NCBI GenBank assembly: GCA_008690995.1
Contig: VRMN01000019.1
Coordinates: 173,987-237,986, forward strand
Length of the DNA stretch: 64,000 nt
Origin: Porphyridium purpureum
Lineage: Eukaryota > Rhodophyta > Bangiophyceae > Porphyridiales > Porphyridiaceae
Direction of reading: 5' to 3'
Shown here: piece after piece, positions 28,995 to 37,373 of the stretch
Layout of the letters: each line of letters opens with the position of its first letter
How positions within the stretch are numbered: position 1 is the first letter of the stretch
Program-made: the position numbers and the translations under genes
The notes under the pieces: generated by a model
Database searches by the model: none
What the model was told of the DNA's origin: nothing
What the model saw: the letters and a program-made list of their open reading frames with translations, nothing else

Positions 28995-29942
28995 CTACAG
29001 AATACCCAGCGTGTGCTCAAATGCTTGCGTAACCTTGCTGCACACATTAGCTGCGGACAACGGGAAATTACCGATTGAGATCTCCTCGTCAGTGCCCCAC
29101 TCGAGGTCTACCTTGCCGTGCGCTATCGCACCCACCACGTACAAGACCGATGACACAGTCGAGCCTTCGGCCGACGCCTCACTGGAAACACGGTGTGCGT
29201 GCGACAGCGTGTCGATGACATTGTCTGTGTTGTATGTCATGAGCACTTTTCGACAGCCCACAGGCAAGTGACTCGTGACCGGATTGCGAATCACCTTGAG
29301 CAACGGGTCGGCCGCGTTGGTCGCGCGCACTTTAAGCTTCTGCAGCAACTCCACAATGAGCCCGGAAAAGCGTTTCATGGTGCGCGGCAGGCGTGTGTCT
29401 GGGTGAATGTCAATGAGCACATTTTTGCGCGTGCGCACAAAAACTTTCAGCCGCCCCGCCTTGTTGAGCGGCGAATCAAACAGCGCCAGCAGACACTGAT
29501 GCGTGATATCTGGCCGACAGTCTGCCAAGTCCCGCCCAGACTTCCGTGCAAGATTCTGATGGTCATCCGCGTTCAATAATTGATACCCACCTTCACGGCC
29601 GACTTTGACGACCTCCAGATTCGCCTGTTCCAACAAGACATACACTTTAAACGCCTTCGGCACGTCGGGCTTGACACGCAACTGCGCGACCACATTGTGA
29701 TCCGCCGCCAATCTCGGCGTCTCCACACCCTGAAGCCCATCTCCCGCCTTTCCATTTCCATTTACACCCACACGGGCCTGCGCATCCTGCACGACGGCCT
29801 GTTCACCATCATCTCGCTCAGCTGACCCGTCTTCCTCTTTCAAGCCGGCAGCCTGCGCGTACAAAGCCGCGTTGGCCGCCTGCAAACGCCGCCTCTTCTC
29901 ACGACGTTCCGCTACCGCATCTTTCGAGTCATGCTTTCCCAT
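28995..29942 (-). CDS. EMG1: rRNA small-subunit pseudouridine N1-methyltransferase NEP1/EMG1
   Basis: SPOUT-class methyltransferase that N1-methylates the hypermodified pseudouridine of 18S rRNA and is needed for 40S assembly in the nucleolus. Family blocks appear in order: LLNADDHQNLARKSGRD, ADCRPDITHQCLLALFDSPL, NKAGRL, VLIDIHPDTRLPRTMKRFSG, LLKVIRNPVTSHLPVG, and near the end VVGAIAHGKVD and EISIGNFPLSA. The first 95 residues are basic and charged, as in other eukaryotic members. 315 residues from the ATG at 29942; the frame is open 20 codons upstream to a GTG. MutS2 lies upstream on the same strand with a 309-bp gap holding a telo-box hairpin. Confidence 0.95.
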   Translation of the reverse strand: MGKHDSKDAVAERREKRRRLQAANAALYAQAAGLKEEDGSAERDDGEQAVVQDAQARVGVNGNGKAGDGLQGVETPRLAADHNVVAQLRVKPDVPKAFKVYVLLEQANLEVVKVGREGGYQLLNADDHQNLARKSGRDLADCRPDITHQCLLALFDSPLNKAGRLKVFVRTRKNVLIDIHPDTRLPRTMKRFSGLIVELLQKLKVRATNAADPLLKVIRNPVTSHLPVGCRKVLMTYNTDNVIDTLSHAHRVSSEASAEGSTVSSVLYVVGAIAHGKVDLEWGTDEEISIGNFPLSAANVCSKVTQAFEHTLGIL

Positions 29943-30121
29943 AATGAGACCGTTCAGAGGCAACGCTAGATCGGCGCAGATGTTGCGCGCCAAACCACAC
30001 ACAGACTCCTGTCCTTCGTCTTTGTCTTCTTCTTCTCCTTCTTCTTCTTCTCCTTCTGCGGCTGCTTGTCTCGCTGCCGCACGCGCCCGTGCGCCGCGAC
30101 GAATCGAAACCGGGAAACCGT

Positions 30122-30142
30122 TAGGGTTTGTGCGAAACCCTA
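30122..30142. promoter_or_regulatory. Telo-box inverted repeat upstream of NEP1
   Basis: TAGGGTTT, five bases (GTGCG), then AAACCCTA: a perfect 8-bp inverted repeat of the telo-box word, about 180-200 bp before the NEP1 ATG. CCCTAA follows directly. It is too short to be a telomere tract. Confidence 0.45.
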
Positions 30143-30251
30143 CCCTAATTTAGCATATCAAATCAGGCTGATTTGTTGTGATGCTGATGCTCCATTTTTT
30201 CGGCGGTTTATCGGCGAAACGGTTTCTGCTTGGTTTCCTTTTCTTCGTCTT

Positions 30252-33200
30252 TTATTTGAGCGTGACAATGGTGCATCCGGTGCCTCCTTGCACTTGGTCA
30301 GCGTATTCAAAGGTGTTGACGACAGAACTCTGCATCCGTTTCAGGTACTGGTGGATGCCTGCTCGCAGCTTGCCTGTGCCGTGGCCATGGATAATGTACA
30401 AGGAGCCCATTTGCATCGCGCGGCCAAGGCACGCGTCGATTTCGCCAACGGCTTCGTCCACGGTCTGGCCTCGCACATCCACCGTGTTCGCGCTGGTTTG
30501 CATCATCACGGGGGATGAGGATGTGGTTGCGCTGGAGCTTCGCGTCGAGGACGCGTTGGTGCGTCCTTTCTGCTCGCGCCGCTCGCGTTTCAGTCGTCGC
30601 GTCGCTGTCGCTGCGCGCTCCTTGAGCACGCAGTCCTTGGCCTTCACTTTGGTACGCATCGACCCGCCGACAAGCACCATCAGCTCACCCTTTTGGTTCA
30701 CGTCTTCCACGACTTCCACCGCGTTGCTCGTTTCGCCAAGTCGTGGGATCAGAACAAAGTCGCCCTTTCGCGGCGCCCGGTCTGTTGTGCCAGCGCCGTC
30801 GTCCATCTCTTCCGTATCCGATGATGAGCTATATTCCAGGATAATTTCTCGGTTCATCTTATCTAATTGCTGCCTTGCCGCGCCAGCCATGCGCGAATTT
30901 GACTCATCCTGCACGCGCTTCATGATCTCAGACACTTCGCGCTTCGCCTTGGCCACTTCACGCTCGATCACCGCAGCCTTTTCGGCTCTAAACTGAATTT
31001 CTTGCAGTTGCACCTGCTGCTTGATCGTTTCTGCTTCTTGCTTCAGCACTTCTAATTCCTCCGCCAGTGTGCGCATCCGCGTCACTTCGAGCTCCTGGTC
31101 GATTTGCTGCCGCTCCAGCGCCTTGATGACATCATTCACGTCCACGCTCCCAGCCCCGCCTTGGAGAATGGACTTGGCGCGGTCTGTAATGGCATCCGGC
31201 AGGCCCAGTCGCGAGGCAATCGCAAGCGCGTTCGAGCGCCCCGGGATACCCCAAACGAGCCGATATGTGGGCCGCATCGCCTCGTCATCAAATTCGGCCG
31301 ACGCATTCTCAAACGCACCTGTCGGATCATTGTACTTGAGTGTCTTGAGCTCACCGTGGTGCGTGGTGGCCATAGTCAGTCGCACACGCACGTTGGAAAC
31401 CAGATGCTGCAGAATGGCAATACCCAGCGCAGAGCCTTCGGTTGGGTCGGTGCCACTGCCCACTTCGTCCAGCAGAACTAGACTTTGCGGCGTAGCACGC
31501 TTGAGCACGCGCTTCATGCGCTGCACGTGCCCCGAAAATGTGCTCAGCGATTGCACAATGCTTTGGTCGTCGCCTATGTCCGCGAGAACACAGTCAAAAA
31601 AGGGAAGCGTCGGTCGCAGCTCTGAAAGCTCGACACTAGAGCGTGTAGAAGAGGCGGTTGTTGTGCCGCTGGCGTCGGCATCTGCCAGAACAAACAGCCC
31701 AGACTTTGACATGAGCACGGCCGCGCCCAAGTTCTTGAGCGCGACGGTTTTTCCTCCGGTGTTAGGGCCCGTGATCACCGCGCAGCGCACCGTATCGCTC
31801 AATCGATAACTTGCTGGCACCACACTCTGCTTGGCTACTTTCATGGCTTCAGATTTCGAGGAGCGGTTGGCACTGCCGACTCCTGGTGTGGCCATCTTGG
31901 CCGCCTCCACAGCTTGCCATAATAAAATAGGATGGCGCAAGTTTCGAAGATCGACAGAGTACACCGGCGCATCAGCTCCCTGCGCAACGGCGGCGTCAAC
32001 GCCCGTCGGTGCGGAGGAGAATATCGGTTCAACGCCGCCCATGTACGCGCTGTATCTTGCCCGCGCGGCAGCCACGTCAATGCGAAACAAGGCGGCGTCA
32101 ATAGCGCGCAAGTCTGCTGCAATGTCAGCCTCACCGAGCTTGGCCGACAACTCGATGAGCACCTGCTCGACCAGCTCGCGCTCCTTGCGCGCCAGCACTT
32201 TCAGACGCGTGTTCAGCGGTTCAATCTCGCGCGGCTCGATAAAAAGCGTTGCGCCGGAGCTTGAGGCATCATGCACCGTGCCCCTGATGGCCGATTTCGA
32301 CCCGGCTTTGACAGGAATCACAAAGCGGTCGTAGCGCTGCGTAATGATGCGGTCCTGCAGGCATTCTGATTTCTTAAATATAATTTCATCCAGCGCCGAC
32401 TTGATTGATGCCGAGACCGAGTTTTGCTGCCTTCGTACTTCATGCAGCTTTACGCTCGCGCTGTCGCGCACCGTGCCATAGTCGTCAATGGACTTGTAAA
32501 TGAGTGTCTCCTTTTCAGCGTGACAATCTAGCTCGTTCAAAATCGAGTACAAAAGCGGGAGTGCACCCGCTGGGTCTGCAGAAGCGCCGTGTGCTTCATT
32601 TGTCGCTTTTCCTGCAGAAAAGGCAGACGCTGTCCGCGAAGAAATACCGGCCAGTCGATCCGCAATTTGCGCGGACGATTCCGGCTCGGCGCCCTCGTCG
32701 TCATCTAGCACCCCTTCGTGAATATCCAAAATGACGCGGCGCAGCTTTCTCGCGATGCCGAGTGTCTGGGCGATGGCGACCAGCTCCGTTCCCTCTAGCA
32801 TTCCGCCCTTCTTGGCTCGATCGATGAGCATCCCAAACTGCTCCGCACACCCTTTCAAACTACTCACAGACTTGCCCCATTTCCCTTCGAGCTCCATCAG
32901 GTCGTGTGTCTCGCGCATCAGCAGCTCTGCGTTCTGCTGCGTGTCACTCATGGGCAGGCCTGCTCGAATGTAGCGCTTGGCCGCGTCTGTGTTCGCAAAC
33001 CGCGCCACATGCGAGCATATTAAGCTCCACTCCAGCAGTCCCAACGTCTCTTCCTCGTGGTCTCTTTCACTCGCGGCAGCCGCTACCTCGGCCGCCGTTC
33101 CAGCGCGCTTCTCAGCCTCGCTCGCTGCCTTTTCCCGCATCGCGCGCAAGTACTGCTCACCGAGCACCGACGCGGCACTAAACTCGCTCTGCGCACGACA

Positions 33201-33356
33201 CACGAGCCGTGCCGCCCTCGCGCTCTTCACACACTCACCGCGCCTCCGCAGACACGCCGCGCCTCGACCGACCGCGAGCTCAGCCGCGCTGTGTCTCGCA
33301 TGACCGGCCACAGCCGCCACAGCGCCGCCGCTCCATACAAACGCGGGCTGGTCCAT
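30252..33356 (-). CDS. MUTS2: MutS2 family ATPase with Smr domain, probably plastid or mitochondrial
   Basis: Bacterial-type MutS2: core helical domain, ABC-type ATPase, coiled clamp and C-terminal Smr endonuclease-like domain, without the mismatch-reading N-domain of MutS1. The Walker A GPNTGGKT is at about residues 530-537; the signature STFSGH and Walker B SLVLLDEVGSGTDP follow, then TTHHGELK. A long Glu/Lys coiled coil spans about 740-850. The Smr part ends the protein (VDVRGQTVDEAV and YIIHGHGTGKLRAGI). Bacterial MutS2 acts on recombination intermediates or collided ribosomes; eukaryotic copies come from the plastid lineage. The first 70 residues are Ala/Arg/Gly-rich with few acids, consistent with a transit peptide. 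The start is a true ATG. AATAAA on the sense strand overlaps the TAA stop. Confidence 0.93.
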   Translation of the reverse strand: MDQPAFVWSGGAVAAVAGHARHSAAELAVGRGAACLRRRGECVKSARAARLVCRAQSEFSAASVLGEQYLRAMREKAASEAEKRAGTAAEVAAAASERDHEEETLGLLEWSLICSHVARFANTDAAKRYIRAGLPMSDTQQNAELLMRETHDLMELEGKWGKSVSSLKGCAEQFGMLIDRAKKGGMLEGTELVAIAQTLGIARKLRRVILDIHEGVLDDDEGAEPESSAQIADRLAGISSRTASAFSAGKATNEAHGASADPAGALPLLYSILNELDCHAEKETLIYKSIDDYGTVRDSASVKLHEVRRQQNSVSASIKSALDEIIFKKSECLQDRIITQRYDRFVIPVKAGSKSAIRGTVHDASSSGATLFIEPREIEPLNTRLKVLARKERELVEQVLIELSAKLGEADIAADLRAIDAALFRIDVAAARARYSAYMGGVEPIFSSAPTGVDAAVAQGADAPVYSVDLRNLRHPILLWQAVEAAKMATPGVGSANRSSKSEAMKVAKQSVVPASYRLSDTVRCAVITGPNTGGKTVALKNLGAAVLMSKSGLFVLADADASGTTTASSTRSSVELSELRPTLPFFDCVLADIGDDQSIVQSLSTFSGHVQRMKRVLKRATPQSLVLLDEVGSGTDPTEGSALGIAILQHLVSNVRVRLTMATTHHGELKTLKYNDPTGAFENASAEFDDEAMRPTYRLVWGIPGRSNALAIASRLGLPDAITDRAKSILQGGAGSVDVNDVIKALERQQIDQELEVTRMRTLAEELEVLKQEAETIKQQVQLQEIQFRAEKAAVIEREVAKAKREVSEIMKRVQDESNSRMAGAARQQLDKMNREIILEYSSSSDTEEMDDGAGTTDRAPRKGDFVLIPRLGETSNAVEVVEDVNQKGELMVLVGGSMRTKVKAKDCVLKERAATATRRLKRERREQKGRTNASSTRSSSATTSSSPVMMQTSANTVDVRGQTVDEAVGEIDACLGRAMQMGSLYIIHGHGTGKLRAGIHQYLKRMQSSVVNTFEYADQVQGGTGCTIVTLK

Positions 33357-33439
33357 TCTACCACTATGTGCACATACCCGTGCTTGTGCGCGCGCCGAGA
33401 ACTCTCCGCACCGCTCTGTCCACCCGCCCTATACCCGCT

Positions 33440-33485
33440 TTCTCTCTCTCAACAATCCAGTCTCTCTCTCTCTCTCTCTCCCTCC
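33440..33485 (-). repeat. GA tract upstream of MutS2
   Basis: Two CT runs on the plus strand, GA on the MutS2 sense strand, about 85-130 bp before the ATG. Confidence 0.8.
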
Positions 33486-33544
33486 ACACGTTCCACCGCG
33501 CCTCAAGCAGCGCGCCCGCGCGCTGCGCTTCCTCAAAATAATTA

Positions 33545-33715
33545 GGGTTACCCGGGAATACCCGGCAATACCCGGCAATTTACCCGACAAAACCTGGCAA
33601 TACCCGGTGATACCCGGTGATACCCGGTGATACCCGGTGATACCCGGTAATACCTGGCGATACCCGGTAATACCCGGTGATACCCGGCGATACCCGGTCG
33701 CTTACCCGGTGATTG
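33545..33715 (+). repeat. TACCCGGTGA decamer minisatellite
   Basis: About 15 head-to-tail copies of a 10-bp unit TACCCGGyrA, with four successive perfect TACCCGGTGA copies at 33602-33641 and variants TACCCGGCAA, TACCTGGCGA and TACCCGGTAA around them. The array begins next to TTAGGGTTA. It lies between MutS2 and an uncharacterised region; no gene spans it credibly. Confidence 0.9.
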
Positions 33716-33858
33716 GGTTGTCGGGTATGGGGCGAGGTGTCGTGGGTGTCTAGCTGGGAGCGCAGTGCTGCTGATAGACCTGCATCATGGGTGGGCAGCT
33801 GCACGTTGCAGTGCGTTCAAGGGTCTAGCCGGTCGTCTCGCGTGAGAGCTCCAGTGCA

Positions 33859-34320
33859 ATGCCGCATAAATCTTCTTTTCTAGGAGTCTTCCTTTTGCCC
33901 GAACGTTGTCTTGGACCAAATCAGTATGCTCAAACTTCAGCCATTTATTCTGTGCCTATGCTAGACAGATTGTCGGAAGGCCTTCCATCACTCGTGCTGT
34001 CAGCAAATGTCCCACTCCCTGGGTTTCGGCGCAGTTGCGGTCCTGGGCATTCAAATAATGTTTTGCTGGCTGACATTCTCATGGTTCATATGTTTACAGC
34101 TTTGCGGCTCCGTAGCCCACATTCATCTTCGAAACATTATCTTCCTCTCCCGTCGTACACCGCAAAGAGCTTTGCAGTGATGGTCCCGTTGTTGCGCGAC
34201 GAGAATGCTTCTTCTCGTCATTACATCATCCAACTCACGAACGTGGAGAGAGGAAAACAAAACAGTCTACGCGGTAAACTGATTCTTCTGTCGCTTTACC
34301 GTTCTCGCGCATTCAGCTGA
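33859..34320 (+). CDS. Hypothetical open frame
   Basis: 153 codons from an ATG. The composition is mixed, with hydrophobic stretches but no clear signal or domain. No relative is recognised, and codon usage looks less biased than in neighbouring conserved genes. It may be spurious. Confidence 0.2.
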   Translation: MPHKSSFLGVFLLPERCLGPNQYAQTSAIYSVPMLDRLSEGLPSLVLSANVPLPGFRRSCGPGHSNNVLLADILMVHMFTALRLRSPHSSSKHYLPLPSYTAKSFAVMVPLLRDENASSRHYIIQLTNVERGKQNSLRGKLILLSLYRSRAFS

Positions 34321-35163
34321 CTGTGAACTGTTTCACAGCGTGCTCTCTCGTGGCCTGCTGCCCGACTGCCTGGACCGACGCTGACGAAAGTTGAAAGACA
34401 TTTCTCCTTTGCTTCTCGGAGGAGGATATGCTGCAATTTCGGCAAACGTTGAACGCGGTTATTTAGAGATACTGAGACTTTCATCTTCAACTTTGTTGCC
34501 TTTCTTGTCTTTGCTTGACGCGAGGAACTATCCGTAAAGCGCGGCGTGCCGTCTTTTCGCAATGAGCAGGCGAAACAAGAATTGAAGGTGTGCGCAATGA
34601 AAGTATCGGACATTGACAAAGAATCGACTTGAATGCTCCTGTTATGATGTGCTGTTTTTTCTCTCAGGGGCAGAACAGATGAAAGAGCTTTTTCTAATCC
34701 GTTTGGCACATCAGGTGGACCAAATCCAATTTGTAACGACATATGAGTACAAGCTCTCTTCACACACGTGATTCTGCCCGAGTCATCGTTCTCACGACCT
34801 CTGAACTAGCTTCACTATTTCAACTCTATGTGGTCAGCTCAAGTAAGTTCCTTCAAAAGAGCAAAAGGCTCGTTGACCTCGCAACCTGTCCACAGTTGCG
34901 CAGCAGGCACTTTCCATACCACACAAGTCCAAACACAATCGCTCCTTGCCGACGTTGTCGGTCACGTCACAAGAGCTTCTGTCGACGATTGCCTTGCCTA
35001 CAGTTTTCGACGATGCCTGCCTTCGCAGCTCGGTAGCGAACTGCTCACCTGTCGCCCCCACTTGCCTCCGCCGTAGAACGTCCGTGTCCAAGAATCCTTG
35101 ACGCACGCCGAACTCGCTGCGACGACAAACGTCGAAGAGGACAAGCGCAAGAGCAACCGAGCC
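34321..35163. other. Intergenic DNA, no gene recognised
   Basis: A minus-strand frame of 155 codons (34296-34763) and one of 176 codons (34834-35364, running into the MIC60 start) have no domain. No GTACAGT copy was found here. Confidence 0.4.
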
Positions 35164-35179
35164 AGAGAGAGAGAGAGGG
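35164..35179 (+). repeat. GA tract upstream of MIC60
   Basis: About seven GA units on the MIC60 sense strand, 71-86 bp before the ATG. Confidence 0.75.
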
Positions 35180-35249
35180 ACGTTGGATGAAGGAAGGAGT
35201 GAGCGGAAGGCTGCAGTGGTGCGTGCACGTGTGCACGTTGATGTGATCA

Positions 35250-37043
35250 ATGTGCGTGGGACGTGTGTTAGGGAGTTGGGGTTGCGTTCGAAGGGGGATC
35301 GGCGTGGGATCGCAATGGCGGGGGAGAAGAAGGTTTGTGTCCTCGTCGACACGGATGTTGTCATCGTCGTCGGTTGAACGAGAAGGAGAAGGCCAGGAGA
35401 GGACTCAGATCGTGTCTACGCGTCCGTGGAAAATGCGTGCGGTGATTTCTGCTGTGGGCGTGTTGGGTGTGGGTGTCGGGTTGCTCGCGGTTCGGATGAA
35501 GAATGACGACGCGTTTCGGTCAGATGTTGAAAACTGGGCGGAGACTTACTTACCTGCTCGTGCGAAGGATATGGTTTTCAACAAACTGTTGGAATTGAAA
35601 GATGCGATGATCGCGCCAGGAGGGGAGCGTCGGGATCATGGTCAGACGCAGGAGGTCCAGGAGAACGCGTCTAAAACGGAAGGTGACGAACAGCACAAAC
35701 AAGAAGACACGGTCTCTGGGCAGATGGAAGCAGCGTCAAAGGCAGCTCTGGATCATTTACTGAGTCTAGCGCGGCAAGAATTGGACCACGCGTCCATTTT
35801 TAAAGAAAAGCTTGCCGCCATGGTGTCCACGATAGAGTCGTCGCGCACGGACACCGGGGCAGCAGCTCCTGAATCGCAGGATGATCAGGACCAACTCGAC
35901 GCGTTCGTGGCCGATTTTCTGAGCGCGCCGATGGCTTCCTTGACATCATCAAATTCAGAGCTGGCCCGAGTGCAGCGGGACATGGTGGCGGCGCACGAAG
36001 CGCTAGCCGAAAAAGAAAAGCGCGCACGGGAATTGCGCGCTCAGGTGAGCTCAATGCACGCCGAGATTAAGAGCGCCAAGCAACGTGCGCATGAGCGTGA
36101 TATGGCAAGAGAGCGCGAGTATGTCGCGGTGATGGCAAACACAATCGAGGATGTGACCGACACGACCGATCGATACGCCGTCATCCTCGAGAAGGAACTG
36201 CACGACCGCATTGACGCGATCGCGGCCGAGCACGAGCGAGGACTACTCTTGCAAAAGGACAGCGTTTTGAGAGAACTTTCGCACGCGCGCGCCGAGCATG
36301 ATCGGAAAGAGATCGAGCGTGCCGTGGCGGAGAGACAAGCCGAGTATGCGCGCACTCGTGCCGCTCGGCAAGAACAGTTTGAGCTTGACATGCAGACGTT
36401 GGAGCACGAGCTGGAGCAGCGTGGCGCGGTTGTCAAGGACGGATACGCTGTGCGTCAGCAACTGGCGTTGGCGAATCGTATGGAGGCGCTTGCGCAAAGG
36501 TTGGCTGCGCAAGCCGAGGCCGGCGGTGAAATTGGTGCCTTGTTGGCTCAACTGGAGTCTTGTTTACGCATGGCGGAACGTTCTGACGTGCTCGCGCTAG
36601 ACACATCCAACATGGTCGCTGCGCTGCATGAGCTTCAAAGAGAGACACGTATCCACTCCTGGGAGCAGCTGACCACCGCGTTTCAATCGGTGTGCATTGA
36701 GGTGCGCAAAGTCGCCCTGGTTCCGCCTGTGCCTGGTGCGAACGGAGTATGGACATACGCGCTGGCATGGGTGGTTTACAAACTGAAAGCGCCACTCGCT
36801 CCCGAGGTCGTTGTCCCGAAATCCGACGCGCAAGTATCACCAGACGCTGTGCTGTTGCGTGCGCAGTACTACATGAAGCACGGCCAGCTTGGCGCTTGCA
36901 TTTCAGAGCTCGAGACACTTGACCCGCGCTCCGCCGCGCGCGTACTGTGCAGTGAGTGGATCGATCATGCCAAACAGCGCCTGCGCGCATCGCTTGCAGC
37001 CGAGGTGCTTGTCGCTGAAGCCGCACTTCTCCAACAGATCTAG
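35250..37043 (+). CDS. MIC60: MICOS subunit MIC60/mitofilin
   Basis: Inner-membrane protein that shapes mitochondrial crista junctions. The layout is canonical: a basic N-terminal presequence (RGRRRFVSSSTRMLSSSS near residues 24-41), one transmembrane helix at about 64-82 (AVISAVGVLGVGVGLLAV), a long acidic and coiled-coil middle (about 240-420), and a conserved C-terminal mitofilin signature (AQYYMKHGQLGACISELE, then ARVLCSEWIDHAKQRL). 597 residues is close to the usual size. The ATG at 35250 gives a complete presequence; the methionine at residue 36 is an alternative start. It converges with the BPG2-like GTPase across 330 bp in which nothing further was seen. Confidence 0.9.
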   Translation: MCVGRVLGSWGCVRRGIGVGSQWRGRRRFVSSSTRMLSSSSVEREGEGQERTQIVSTRPWKMRAVISAVGVLGVGVGLLAVRMKNDDAFRSDVENWAETYLPARAKDMVFNKLLELKDAMIAPGGERRDHGQTQEVQENASKTEGDEQHKQEDTVSGQMEAASKAALDHLLSLARQELDHASIFKEKLAAMVSTIESSRTDTGAAAPESQDDQDQLDAFVADFLSAPMASLTSSNSELARVQRDMVAAHEALAEKEKRARELRAQVSSMHAEIKSAKQRAHERDMAREREYVAVMANTIEDVTDTTDRYAVILEKELHDRIDAIAAEHERGLLLQKDSVLRELSHARAEHDRKEIERAVAERQAEYARTRAARQEQFELDMQTLEHELEQRGAVVKDGYAVRQQLALANRMEALAQRLAAQAEAGGEIGALLAQLESCLRMAERSDVLALDTSNMVAALHELQRETRIHSWEQLTTAFQSVCIEVRKVALVPPVPGANGVWTYALAWVVYKLKAPLAPEVVVPKSDAQVSPDAVLLRAQYYMKHGQLGACISELETLDPRSAARVLCSEWIDHAKQRLRASLAAEVLVAEAALLQQI

Positions 37044-37373
37044 TTTGATTGTCCACGGCCTTTGCAAGATGCGGAAAGCACTGATAGGCACAGCAAGCAT
37101 GTATGGCGCTGAGTCGGCGTACCTCGCATTCGACCTGTCCTTGGATTCGCACCGGTCCTCCGTAAGCCTTGTCGGAAGGTGCCTGAGCATAGCCACACTG
37201 GCGCGCACACGCCGTGCGTTTGCAGCGACACTCTCAAGCAGTTGGTTTGCTTCATTGCTGTAACAACAAAGCAGGAACGCAGGAAAGCGACTGTATAAAC
37301 AAAAGCAACGGCCAACTTGGACCGGCTCAACTTTATGGCATGCCGCTTGACCTAGCGCGTAGCCCAGTGCTTA

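Noticed and set aside
30122-30147. Interstitial telomere
   Set aside because: Only one TAGGGTTT and one AAACCCTAC word in inverted orientation; too short, and not tandem.
33545-33715. Possible CRISPR array
   Set aside because: Units are contiguous without unique spacers, in a eukaryotic setting; it is a minisatellite. The same holds for 53493-53605 and 54541-54730.
33580-33804. Repetitive GYHRVSPGIT frame
   Set aside because: Translation of the decamer minisatellite only.
34296-34763. 155-codon minus-strand frame downstream of the decamer array
   Set aside because: No domain, overlaps another unassigned frame on the plus strand, and has no upstream promoter motif.
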